A stretch of DNA of 13,146 bases from JBQTJN01 sp052387095. Lineage in GTDB: Bacteria; Pseudomonadota; Alphaproteobacteria; Micavibrionales; Micavibrionaceae. This document shows, in pieces, positions 1 through 7,148 of this stretch (its first letter is position 1; each line of letters starts with the position of its first letter). Both the position numbers and the translations under genes were made by a program. The notes below the pieces were generated by a model, which saw only the letters and a program-made list of their open reading frames with translations, searched no databases and was not told the origin of the DNA. Where the stretch lies: assembly GCA_052387095.1 (NCBI GenBank), contig JBQTJN010000077.1, forward strand, positions 1 to 13,146. Reading direction: 5' to 3'.

Positions 1-1395
1 ATCCGACAGGTGGCACTGGCATCAAAGAAAACCATGGAAGAGGCGATTAGGGCGGCGGAAGCGACGTTCCCGGCCTGGCGTGATATATCGCCGGCCAAGC
101 GGGCGCGCGTCATGTTCAAGTTCAAAACGCTGCTCGAGGATAATTCCGATGCGGTGTCGGCGTTGATTACCGAAGAGCATGGCAAGACGCTTGACGATGC
201 GGCTGGAGAATTTCAACGCGGCGTTGAAGTTGTCGAGTATGCCTGCGGCATTCCCCAGATGCTCAAAGGTGAGCATAGCAAGAATGTCGGTCCGTCGATC
301 GACAGCTGGTCTGAAATGCAGCCGCTTGGCGTGGTCGCCGGGATTACGCCGTTCAATTTTCCGGCGATGGTGCCGATGTGGATGTTCCCGATGGCGATTG
401 CCTGCGGTAATACATTTATTCTTAAGCCGTCGGAAAAAGACCCGAGCGTTTCTTTGTTTATCGCAAAATTGTTTAAAAAGGCCGGCCTGCCGGACGGTGT
501 TTTCAATGTTGTGAACGGTGATAAGGAAGCGGTTGATACAATTCTGGAAGATAAACGCGTGCAGGCGGTGAGTTTCGTCGGCTCCACATCGATTGCCGAA
601 TATATTTATTCAACGGGTACGAAAAACGGTAAGCGCGTGCAGGCGCTGGGCGGTGCCAAGAACCATGCGATCATCATGCCGGACGCAGATATCGACAACG
701 CGGTGAATGCAATCATGGGCGCAGCCTACGGCTCATGCGGTGAACGATGCATGGCGATTTCAGTGGCGGTGTGCGTCGGGGATATCGGCGACAAGGTCGT
801 GGCGCAGCTGAAAGAGCGTGTTGAAGCGCTGAACATTGCCCCCGGAACGCAGGCGGGCAGCGAGATGGGTCCGCTGATTACGCGCGATCACTATAATAAG
901 GTGAAGTCCTATGTGGATTTTGGCGTGCAGGAAGGTGCAGAACTAGTGGCCGATGGACGTAGTTTAAAAGTAAAAGGCTATGAGGACGGCTTTTTCCTTG
1001 GTGGCTGCCTGTTCGATCATGTGAAACCGGAAATGCGCATATATAAAGAGGAAATTTTTGGGCCCGTGCTGTGTGTAACGCGGGTTTCTTCACAGGAAGA
1101 GGCTATGAAGATGATCGATACGCATGAATACGGCAACGGCACCTGCATTTTCACGCGCGACGGCGAGGCGGCGCGGTTTTTCACGGACAATATCAAGGTC
1201 GGCATGGTCGGCGTCAATGTGCCGCTACCGGTCCCCGTGGCCTCACATAGTTTCGGCGGCTGGAAACGATCCTTGTTCGGAGATCTTTACGCTTATGGAC
1301 CGGACTCAGTGCGTTTTTATACGCGGCGTAAGACCATCACGCAGCGCTGGCTGCCTGGCGGTGTGCGCGAGAAGACGCGGTTTGCGTTTCATTAA
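1..1395 (+). CDS. mmsA: Methylmalonate-semialdehyde dehydrogenase (CoA-acylating), 5' end outside window
   Basis: The family oxidises methylmalonate semialdehyde to propionyl-CoA and CO2, and malonate semialdehyde to acetyl-CoA, using NAD+ and CoA in the cytoplasm during valine or myo-inositol breakdown. The frame is open from base 1, so the gene starts upstream; a GTG at 10 is in frame but homology already covers the codons before it. About 464 codons are visible against roughly 500 in the family, so perhaps 30 residues are missing. Recognisable blocks are GITPFNFPAMVPMWMFP, FVGSTSIAEYIY, the catalytic cysteine in GERCMAIS (codon 748-750) and KEEIFGPV. The usual aldehyde dehydrogenase ELGGK is replaced by LGGAKNH, so the general-base glutamate is absent, as is typical of the CoA-dependent MMSDH branch. 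The next gene follows after 15 bases. The family call is firm; the substrate is inferred from it. Confidence 0.93.
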   Translation: MRQVALASKKTMEEAIRAAEATFPAWRDISPAKRARVMFKFKTLLEDNSDAVSALITEEHGKTLDDAAGEFQRGVEVVEYACGIPQMLKGEHSKNVGPSIDSWSEMQPLGVVAGITPFNFPAMVPMWMFPMAIACGNTFILKPSEKDPSVSLFIAKLFKKAGLPDGVFNVVNGDKEAVDTILEDKRVQAVSFVGSTSIAEYIYSTGTKNGKRVQALGGAKNHAIIMPDADIDNAVNAIMGAAYGSCGERCMAISVAVCVGDIGDKVVAQLKERVEALNIAPGTQAGSEMGPLITRDHYNKVKSYVDFGVQEGAELVADGRSLKVKGYEDGFFLGGCLFDHVKPEMRIYKEEIFGPVLCVTRVSSQEEAMKMIDTHEYGNGTCIFTRDGEAARFFTDNIKVGMVGVNVPLPVPVASHSFGGWKRSLFGDLYAYGPDSVRFYTRRKTITQRWLPGGVREKTRFAFH

Positions 1396-1401
1396 GTCTG
1401 A

Positions 1402-1407
1402 AAGAGG
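1402..1407 (+). promoter_or_regulatory. Ribosome binding site of the ccsA-like gene
   Basis: AAGAGG lies 3 bases before the ATG at 1411 and 6 bases before a second in-frame ATG at 1414. The spacing favours 1414 as the real start, which would shorten the protein by one residue. Confidence 0.5.
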
Positions 1408-1410
1408 CAA

Positions 1411-2979
1411 ATGATGCGGCTGATCATTCTTTTCTGCTGGCTTTTTTTGCCGTTGATATTTTTCGGTACATCGCTCGCAGCCACATCGCTGGATATGAAA
1501 GAATTTTCTAGTCTGCCTGTGCTTGAAGGCGGGCGCATCAAGCCGCTGGATAGTCTGGCGCGCTCCGGTCTCCGATTCATTAACAGACATGAGAAAATAG
1601 AAGATCTTTCCGCAAGCGGATGGTTGGCGGAGATTTGGTTCAATCCTGAAAAGGCGCGGACGCGTCCTGTTTTTGAGATCGACAATCCTCTTACCCGCAT
1701 GCAACTGGGTCTTGGTGAAGAGGTCAGGAAAAATTTTAGTTTCCATGAGATTGCCCAGGGGCTCGAGGCCACGAAAGAGCAGGCTGAATCATGGGCGGGC
1801 GAAAATACCGTGGATCTTGGTCGCGAACAAAAAGCTCTCGTCAAAATTCATGAGCAGGCCCGGATTTTTCTCGGCCTTTCAAACCATAAAAATATTTTTC
1901 CGCTGCTTGGCAAGAGATATGGGTCTTCGCTGCGTGCGTTGGAGCAAGCTTACGATGCGAACGATGGCCCAGTGTGGGAAAAGCAAGTTGAAATTGTAAA
2001 GCAGGATATTTTCAAAGTTGTCGGCGCTCCCGTTTCTGAAACCCGGCTGGGTGCTGAGCTATTTTATAATATCCTGAAACCGTGGTTGGTCGCACAAGCT
2101 TTATATGTTGTGGCACTGGCTTTGATGATGGTGTCGTTTTTTAAAAAGCAGATTTGGCCGGAGTTTTTACCGCCCCTGATTATAGCCGGCGCTGTTTTTG
2201 TGCAGATTGTCGCGATTTGCTTGCGTGTTTTTATTCTGGCGCGACCACCGGTCGGCTCGCTGTATGAATCGATACTGTTTGTAAGTTTTGTGGCACCGCT
2301 GGCAGCCCTTGTGGGCTGGTATTTTTTCCGTGACAGGGTGCTTCTTGTCGGCGGTGCCATTGTTGCCCTGTTCCTGCTGTGTATTGCACCGGCTTTTGCA
2401 CCGGCAAGTGATTCCATGGAAGTTCTCGTCGCTGTCCTGAATACAAATTTCTGGCTGGCCACGCATGTAATTTGTATCACCCTGGGCTATGCGCTGTGTG
2501 TGTTCACGGCGTGTCTTGCGCATGTAGCCTTGTTCCGGCGCGGGGCAGGCGTAGGGAATTTACAGCCGCGGATGGTTTTTGAGAAACGGATCAATCTGTT
2601 TCTCGCTGCATCATTGTTTTTTACATGTTTCGGCACGGTGCTCGGCGGTCTATGGGCAGATCAGTCCTGGGGGCGGTTCTGGGGTTGGGATCCGAAAGAA
2701 AACGGGGCGCTGCTGATTGTTTTATGGATTGTGTGGATTTTGCACGGCCGGGGCAGCGGCCATATGGGTCCGGGCTTTTATCTTACTGCGGTGTGCGGCC
2801 TTAATCTTGTCGTTGCGTTCTCATGGATCGGCGTCAATTTGCTCGGCATAGGCCTCCATTCCTACGGTTTCACAGGTCAGGCGCTGCAGGGGCTTTTGCT
2901 GTTTTATGCGGCTGAGATTGTGGCAATTGGTGCGTTGATCCTGCGGGTACGGATATTCACGAGAATTTCAAACGTCTAA
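1411..2979 (+). CDS. ccsA: CcsA/ResC-type cytochrome c assembly (heme handling) membrane protein
   Basis: CcsA proteins of System II cytochrome c maturation bind heme at a periplasmic tryptophan-rich WWD site and, with CcsB/ResB, attach it to apocytochrome c. This 522-residue protein has an N-terminal signal or membrane segment (residues 4-22) and an extracytoplasmic domain (about 30-215) opening with LPVLEGGRIKPLDSLAR, a motif seen at the head of this domain in CcsA-like proteins. A multi-span membrane domain follows from about 225 to 515. It contains RPPVGSLYES (278-287), His352 in a membrane helix, the WWD core WGRFWGWDPKE (420-430), His445 and His483, the expected heme-ligand histidines. 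No CcsB/ResB partner is next to it. It starts 15 bases after mmsA, so the two may be co-transcribed although no shared function is evident. The family is clear; its exact partner is not. Confidence 0.9.
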   Translation: MMRLIILFCWLFLPLIFFGTSLAATSLDMKEFSSLPVLEGGRIKPLDSLARSGLRFINRHEKIEDLSASGWLAEIWFNPEKARTRPVFEIDNPLTRMQLGLGEEVRKNFSFHEIAQGLEATKEQAESWAGENTVDLGREQKALVKIHEQARIFLGLSNHKNIFPLLGKRYGSSLRALEQAYDANDGPVWEKQVEIVKQDIFKVVGAPVSETRLGAELFYNILKPWLVAQALYVVALALMMVSFFKKQIWPEFLPPLIIAGAVFVQIVAICLRVFILARPPVGSLYESILFVSFVAPLAALVGWYFFRDRVLLVGGAIVALFLLCIAPAFAPASDSMEVLVAVLNTNFWLATHVICITLGYALCVFTACLAHVALFRRGAGVGNLQPRMVFEKRINLFLAASLFFTCFGTVLGGLWADQSWGRFWGWDPKENGALLIVLWIVWILHGRGSGHMGPGFYLTAVCGLNLVVAFSWIGVNLLGIGLHSYGFTGQALQGLLLFYAAEIVAIGALILRVRIFTRISNV

Positions 2980-3040
2980 ATAAGGATTTTTATTATTTAT
3001 AACATGAGCTTAAGTGCTGCCTGTTCTCTTTTATGGTTTC

Positions 3041-3070
3041 TTGACAAGGCTTCAGAATCCTGAGTATATG
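3041..3070 (+). promoter_or_regulatory. Sigma-70-type promoter for the methyltransferase-asnB unit
   Basis: A perfect -35 box TTGACA (3041-3046) is separated by 18 bases from a -10-like TATATG (3065-3070). It sits in the 140-base gap between the ccsA-like gene and the methyltransferase gene, giving a leader of about 40-45 bases. The rest of the gap is AT-rich and shows no convincing terminator or other element. Confidence 0.6.
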
Positions 3071-3119
3071 ACCACGCAGCTTTTTTGATCTTAACTCTAT
3101 AGAAAACAAAGAATAAATT

Positions 3120-4079
3120 ATGTCGGGCACATCAAGACAGGCGCTTGAAAAAGATACCGGGAAGCTCTTCGGCGACCTGTGGGGACCGTATGATCAGCAA
3201 GCCTTCGAACATTCAGTCGTGCTGTTCACCAGACGTCTTGATATTATGGGCTTCGAGCGTGGTTGGTTCAAAGATAAGACAGTGCTTGATGCCGGCTGTG
3301 GTGGGGGACGCAACACGATCGCCATGGCGCGTCTCGGAGCAAGAGAAGCGCAAGGCATCGATCTTGGTGCCAAGGGCATCGAGGATGCAAAGCGTCGGGC
3401 GCATGATCTAGGCAATGCAAATTTCCAGATCGCTTCAATTCAGGATATCCCGTTTGAAGATAATAAATTCGACATGGCCTGGTGTGCGGGTGTCCTGATG
3501 ATCACCGATAATGAAAACGAGGCGCTGGATGAACTTACGCGTGTTGTCAAAAAAGGCGGCCTTCTTTATCTGCTTGTTTATGCGACGGAAGGCATGCGCT
3601 GGCCCCTGATAGAACTGTTACGCCCCCTTGCCAAACAAATAGGTCAGGATGCAATGGAGTGCGCCATGCAGGCCGCCAATGCGACCGCTGCCAAACGCCG
3701 CACCTTCCTTGATGATCTATACTGCCCAAAGCTCGACTTTTATCATTGGGACCGCCTGTGCCGTATGCTTGAAGCGCGGGGCTTTGCCAAGATCAACCGC
3801 CTGGGCGAGGATGTGCGCCTTGATCATGAACATAATCTGAAAGAGTACCGGATTGACCTTGAGGCGCTGCTGGTGATTTTTGAGGCCGGCAAACAGGATG
3901 GTTTTAAGACCGGTGACAATAAGGCGCTGTTCGAGCAGGCCCATGCGGCTACGAAATCTGTGATCGACAGTGTGAAGTGGTTCGAAACGGAAGTTGCGGC
4001 CGGGAAAATTCCGGAACAACAGGCCATGCAGACTGTTATAGGTCAGGGCCATCATCGCGTTCTGGCGACGAAGGGGTAG
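3120..4079 (+). CDS. Class I SAM-dependent methyltransferase, substrate unknown
   Basis: A 319-residue protein with a Rossmann-type methyltransferase domain. Motif I is VLDAGCGGG (55-63), followed by the acidic ribose-binding residue in IDLG (Asp81), and FDMAWCAGVLMIT (from 117) forms the strand-4 region. The C-terminal third (about 190-319) is rich in charged residues and carries no motif I can name. The ATG at 3120 has no good Shine-Dalgarno sequence; the start is chosen because it precedes the conserved region by a normal distance and lies about 45 bases below a good promoter. The next gene, an asparagine-synthetase-type amidotransferase, begins 9 bases after its stop, so the two are probably one operon. 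That pairing would fit modification of a polysaccharide, peptide or small molecule, but nothing in the sequence names the substrate. Confidence 0.85.
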   Translation: MSGTSRQALEKDTGKLFGDLWGPYDQQAFEHSVVLFTRRLDIMGFERGWFKDKTVLDAGCGGGRNTIAMARLGAREAQGIDLGAKGIEDAKRRAHDLGNANFQIASIQDIPFEDNKFDMAWCAGVLMITDNENEALDELTRVVKKGGLLYLLVYATEGMRWPLIELLRPLAKQIGQDAMECAMQAANATAAKRRTFLDDLYCPKLDFYHWDRLCRMLEARGFAKINRLGEDVRLDHEHNLKEYRIDLEALLVIFEAGKQDGFKTGDNKALFEQAHAATKSVIDSVKWFETEVAAGKIPEQQAMQTVIGQGHHRVLATKG

Positions 4080-4088
4080 TCGAGCCCC

Positions 4089-4757
4089 GTGTGCGGAATC
4101 TCCGGCATTGCTGGCCCCGGTTTTCCCCCAGAGTTGATTCATGCCATGGTGGTAGCCCAGGCTCATCGCGGACCGGAGGCCAGTGGTACCTATATTTCGC
4201 CCTTACAGACCTGCGCTCTCGGCCATAATCGCCTGAAAATTATTGATCTTAGCGATTGTGCGGCACAACCGATGGCCGATGTGTCCGGGCGGTATCACAT
4301 TGTTTTCAATGGCGAGATTTACAATTACCTTGAGCTGAAAGGCAAGATCGGCTGGGCCTATCCCTATAAAAGCCAGTCAGATACGGAAGTCATTCTCGCC
4401 GCGTATCGCAAATGGGGTAAGGCCTGCATTGATCATATGATCGGCATGTTTGCCTTCGCGATCTGGGATGAAGAAGAGCAGGCGTTGTTTTGCGCTCGCG
4501 ATCGCCTCGGTATCAAGCCTTTTCATTATAGTATTCAGAACGGCACGTTTTATTTTGCTTCGGAGATAAAAGGGTTGCTGGCGGCAGGCATTAAAGCGGA
4601 GCCGGACTGGCACAGCTGGGGTATATATTTGCGTCACGGCCTTTATGATCATGATGAACGTACATTTTTCGAGGGTATAAAATCTCTGCCGCCAGGTCAT
4701 ATGCTTGATTTTAAAAACGGCCGGTGCGTTATTTCACAATACTGGAACCTGCCATAG
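4089..4757 (+). CDS. asnB: Asparagine-synthetase-type amidotransferase, N-terminal glutaminase half (gene split by in-frame TAG)
   Basis: This is the class II glutamine amidotransferase half, which releases ammonia from glutamine. Translation starts at GTG, so the mature protein begins with the nucleophile Cys2 (MCGISGIAG). Further active-site blocks are AHRGPEASG (25-33), NGEIYNY (74-80), SQSDTE with Asp98, and ARDRLGIKPFHY (137-148). The frame stops at TAG (4755-4757) right after QYWNLP, where relatives run on without a break into the synthetase domain. The same frame then continues as that domain, so this is one gene interrupted by a single stop codon, not a frameshift. TAG ends other genes in this window, so a genome-wide recoding of TAG is unlikely. 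Without the second half, the product could only hydrolyse glutamine. The symbol denotes the family; a role in a surface-glycan or secondary pathway is possible. Confidence 0.85.
   Translation: MCGISGIAGPGFPPELIHAMVVAQAHRGPEASGTYISPLQTCALGHNRLKIIDLSDCAAQPMADVSGRYHIVFNGEIYNYLELKGKIGWAYPYKSQSDTEVILAAYRKWGKACIDHMIGMFAFAIWDEEEQALFCARDRLGIKPFHYSIQNGTFYFASEIKGLLAAGIKAEPDWHSWGIYLRHGLYDHDERTFFEGIKSLPPGHMLDFKNGRCVISQYWNLP
4755..4757 (+). other. In-frame TAG interrupting the asparagine-synthetase-type gene
   Basis: Codons before and after this TAG are in one frame, and the two flanking halves together make a 584-residue AsnB-type protein of ordinary length. A single substitution from a sense codon such as TTG, TGG or CAG would explain it. 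Confidence 0.85.
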
Positions 4758-4762
4758 TTGGC

Positions 4763-4769
4763 GGGAGAG
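4763..4769 (+). promoter_or_regulatory. Possible internal ribosome binding site for the synthetase half
   Basis: GGGAGAG lies 9 bases before an in-frame ATG at 4779, just after the interrupting TAG. Ribosomes that stop at the TAG could re-initiate here. It may also be chance, since the stretch encodes conserved-looking AGEP residues. Confidence 0.35.
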
Positions 4770-4778
4770 CCCTTGCTC

Positions 4779-5843
4779 ATGAGTCTTGATGAAGCGGCGG
4801 AGCAGTTTCACGCGCTGATGATGGATTCTGTCCGTCTGCGCTTGCGAAGTGATGTGCCTGTAGGTGTCAATCTGTCTGGCGGTCTTGATTCATCCAGTTT
4901 GCTGAGTTTTGTCGACGCGCAGAGCGGAGCACCGCAGGCGCTGAATTATTTCACTTACGCATTTGACGACCCGGCTTATGACGAAACGGATTTCGCGGAT
5001 TCAGTGCCCAAGCGCAAGACTTGGCACAAACAGGTAGCGCGGCTTGATCCTCAGATTTTATGGAACGACCTCGAGTCGATGATGTGGCACCAGGAAGCGC
5101 CCTATGGCGGTACCGGCACGCTTGCTTATTATAACCTGCACCGTTTAATCCGGCAGACTGGAGTCACGGTGGTGCTTGAAGGACAAGGCGTTGACGAACT
5201 ATTGGCAGGTTACGCTTATTACCGCTTAAAACCTGAGGACGGGCCAACTTATCAGGATGGCACATCGTTTCTGAAAGATTCATGCCTGAACCGTGAATTT
5301 CTGAATAGCGTGCCGTCGACACCGGTTTTTGAAAAGCCATTCGCTTCGGCGCTGAGCAACCGCCTTTACCAGGATTTGCGTCATACCAAATTGCCGCGCG
5401 TATTGCGGATGAATGACCGGTTGTCCATGGCGTTTTCCCGGGAATTGAGGGAACCGTTTCTTGATCACCGGGTGGTCGAGTTTTGTTTCCGCTTGCCGGA
5501 TGAGTATAAAATGAACAAAGACGGCCATAAAATCCTTCTGCGCCATGCGATGAAGAGCCGGTTGCCTGATGAAGTGCGCCTGACGAATAAGCGGGCGGTG
5601 GTGACGCCGCAGCGCGAATGGATCAGGGGGCCGTTGAAGGATCCCATTCATGATTTGATTAATAGCCGGGATTTTTCCGGTTATAGCGTGTTTGATGTGC
5701 CGAATGTCAAACACGCTTTTGAAAATTTCTGTAAAGGGGAGGGCGATAACGCTTTCTTTATCTGGCAGTGGATTAATTTTGATTGCTGGTTCAGGCTTTT
5801 TAAAAATCAGGGAAGGGCATCGGAACGCCGTAAAGTGGCATGA
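4779..5843 (+). CDS. asnB: Asparagine-synthetase-type amidotransferase, C-terminal synthetase half
   Basis: This half activates the substrate carboxylate (aspartate in true AsnB) as an acyl-AMP, which is then attacked by ammonia from the glutaminase half. The pyrophosphate-binding loop SGGLDSS begins at base 4875. Later landmarks are EGQGVDELLAGY, in the place of the usual GEGxDELFGGY, and DRLSMAFSRELREPFLDHRVVEF, typical of the family. The frame is open from 4758, directly after the TAG; I chose ATG 4779 because GGGAGAG precedes it at good spacing, while TTG 4758 has no such support. If expressed alone it could use free ammonia at best. If the TAG is an error, the true gene is 4089-5843. A terminator follows about 108 bases downstream. 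Confidence 0.82.
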   Translation: MSLDEAAEQFHALMMDSVRLRLRSDVPVGVNLSGGLDSSSLLSFVDAQSGAPQALNYFTYAFDDPAYDETDFADSVPKRKTWHKQVARLDPQILWNDLESMMWHQEAPYGGTGTLAYYNLHRLIRQTGVTVVLEGQGVDELLAGYAYYRLKPEDGPTYQDGTSFLKDSCLNREFLNSVPSTPVFEKPFASALSNRLYQDLRHTKLPRVLRMNDRLSMAFSRELREPFLDHRVVEFCFRLPDEYKMNKDGHKILLRHAMKSRLPDEVRLTNKRAVVTPQREWIRGPLKDPIHDLINSRDFSGYSVFDVPNVKHAFENFCKGEGDNAFFIWQWINFDCWFRLFKNQGRASERRKVA

Positions 5844-5907
5844 GCGAAAAAAGGGCTTTATATCATTTGAAGACATTGTGCACCTTTAATTTTCTCTCTT
5901 GGGTTAA

Positions 5908-5973
5908 TTCCCCATCGCTTGCGGCGGATTTACCTTTCTATTTTACTGATACCCCGCTGCTTGCGGCGGGGTT
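5908..5973. repeat. Two related GC-rich palindrome-like repeats, 42 bases apart
   Basis: Two units share the pattern TWCCCC-N3-GCTTGCGGCGG: the first has its core at 5917-5927 and the second at 5959-5969. Only the second forms a strong hairpin; the first looks like a decayed copy. Similar short palindromes serve as dispersed intergenic repeats or terminators in many genomes. Confidence 0.55.
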
Positions 5974-6378
5974 GTTCATTTTTTTTGGCCGCCGCGCTTT
6001 GCGCCTGAATACAGCTCTGCCAAAGGCAAAGGAGCGGCGTTACAGCCAACTCCCAAGCGCAAAAAGCGTGAGCTGTGAGGGCGGCGCAATAAAAATGGCT
6101 GCAGCAAGGCGCGCAAGCCCGCCTACAACAACCAGAGACGTCAAAAGCCGTATATGTGGCGCTTGGGTTTCTATCGCAGGGATGGCAGCCCAAAATCCTA
6201 TACCCATCGCAAACAGTAGACCGGACAGATAGCGCACATGGCTATCGAATGAAGGACCGACATTGTCGACCAGTATATTGCTGCCGAAAACCATGCCGGA
6301 TCCTCCGGCTAGCACAGGTATACAAGCTCCGATCAGAATAAAAATTTGTAATGCCCGGCGCTCATAAAAATAATTCAT
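5930..6378 (-). pseudogene. DUF4345 membrane protein gene, split by a one-base frameshift
   Basis: Starting at ATG 6378-6376, 5 bases after the dipZ stop, the frame encodes a small multi-span membrane protein with the DUF4345 pattern: an N-terminal helix, then DSHVRYLSGLLFAMGIGFW and LLTSLVVVGGLARLAAA. The family has no established function. This frame ends at TAA (6042-6040) after ALGSWL. The expected family ending, ELAVTPLLCLWQ, lies in the neighbouring frame. One extra C on the plus strand in the CCC run at 6052-6054 restores a 149-codon protein ending at TAA 5932-5930. The last ~20 restored residues are encoded by the terminator and palindrome sequence, so the original stop may have been lost or the repeats may have extended the gene. 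The position suggests co-transcription with dipZ. I am fairly sure of the family and of the frame change, but not whether it is biological. Confidence 0.7.
5951..5986 (+). terminator. Rho-independent terminator after the asnB unit
   Basis: The perfect 7-bp stem ACCCCGC (5951-5957) / GCGGGGT (5966-5972) encloses an 8-base loop and is followed by TGTTCA and eight T residues (5979-5986). It is oriented to end transcription from the methyltransferase-asnB unit. Read on the minus strand, it falls inside the 3' end of the frame-corrected DUF4345 gene. Confidence 0.75.
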
Positions 6379-6383
6379 TAAAC

Positions 6384-7148
6384 CTAACTCTCAAAAGTGA
6401 AAGCAAACAGGCGTACGCCCGGTTCCTCGGATTGGATGGTCACAACACCTTCTTTTGATTCCTGATCAATGACAATGTCATATAATTTTGAATCATTCAC
6501 TTCAATAGACTGCGGCTTTCCGTCACGAATGATATTCACCTTTTTAGAGGAATGGTCGACACTTTCCATCACCAGAAACACTTTTTTCGCGCGGTAATGA
6601 AGGGTTAATTGAGCGCCCGGCTGCGTTGATTGAATATGCTCCCCGCTCCGTTGCCAGCCACCGTTCAAAGCCCAGTGGTGAAGCGGTATATCATCCGGAT
6701 TTGAATCGGCCTCATTGGAAGCGCGCTTTATACCGAGATAAGTTTCATGCGTCTGATCATCAGTAGTCACATCACTTCCCGTTTTTAATTTTGCCGTGCC
6801 CTTGATGCCGAGAAGATAGCGAATATTGCTTTCGGTGACGTCGTATTTACCTTCACCGAAATGTGTGTAAACAACCTTGCCGTCGCGATCCATCAGATAA
6901 TGAGCTGGCCAGTATTGATTTTTAAAGTTTTTCCAGGTGGTAAAATCATTGTCCATGGCGACAGGATAGGCAATGCCAAATTTCTTAATTGCCTTTTCGA
7001 CATTCTCCTGCTCACCTTCAAACGCAAACTCAGGCGCATGAACACCGATAATAACCAATCCGTCATCTTTATATTTGTCATGCCATGACGTGATGTAGGG
7101 CAGCGTGCGAATGCATTTGATGCAGGAATAGGTCCAGAAATCTATCAA
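6384..7148 (-). CDS. dipZ: DipZ C-terminal half: thioredoxin-like plus C-terminal beta domain (split from CcdA half)
   Basis: This 254-codon frame encodes the soluble periplasmic part of DipZ. It opens with IDFWTYSCIKC, the thioredoxin-type CxxC (Cys9 and Cys12), followed by GLVIIGVHAPEFAFE and YPVAMDNDFTTWKNF, typical of TlpA/DipZ redoxins. From about residue 145 to the end is the DipZ C-terminal domain (HHWALNGGW onward to VRLFAFTFES). DipZ passes electrons from the cytoplasm through its membrane part to this domain, to reduce extracytoplasmic disulfides. The only available start is TTG 7148, which would remove the strand (KGKVVL) that begins the thioredoxin fold, so this is a broken continuation of the CcdA half, not a natural gene. 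With one base added near 7172-7175 the two halves join as a 528-residue protein from 7969 to 6384. Confidence 0.85.
   Translation of the reverse strand: MIDFWTYSCIKCIRTLPYITSWHDKYKDDGLVIIGVHAPEFAFEGEQENVEKAIKKFGIAYPVAMDNDFTTWKNFKNQYWPAHYLMDRDGKVVYTHFGEGKYDVTESNIRYLLGIKGTAKLKTGSDVTTDDQTHETYLGIKRASNEADSNPDDIPLHHWALNGGWQRSGEHIQSTQPGAQLTLHYRAKKVFLVMESVDHSSKKVNIIRDGKPQSIEVNDSKLYDIVIDQESKEGVVTIQSEEPGVRLFAFTFES

Noticed and set aside
1306..1844. Long antisense reading frames over the mmsA/ccsA border.
   Set aside because: They lie opposite clearly conserved coding sequence and encode no recognisable protein.
4755..4757. TAG recoded as an amino acid in this organism.
   Set aside because: TAG is the ordinary stop of the methyltransferase, sigma, dipZ and msrA frames here, so general recoding does not fit.
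5840..6232. A 130-codon plus-strand reading frame whose ATG overlaps the stop of the synthetase gene (ATGA).
   Set aside because: It reads through the terminator hairpin and then antisense to the DUF4345 gene, has low-complexity content and no recognisable domain.
7145..7148. TTGA overlap as evidence for two naturally separate, translationally coupled genes.
   Set aside because: The downstream frame would lack the first strand of the thioredoxin fold, whose codons lie just upstream in the same frame, so a frame break in one gene is the simpler reading.
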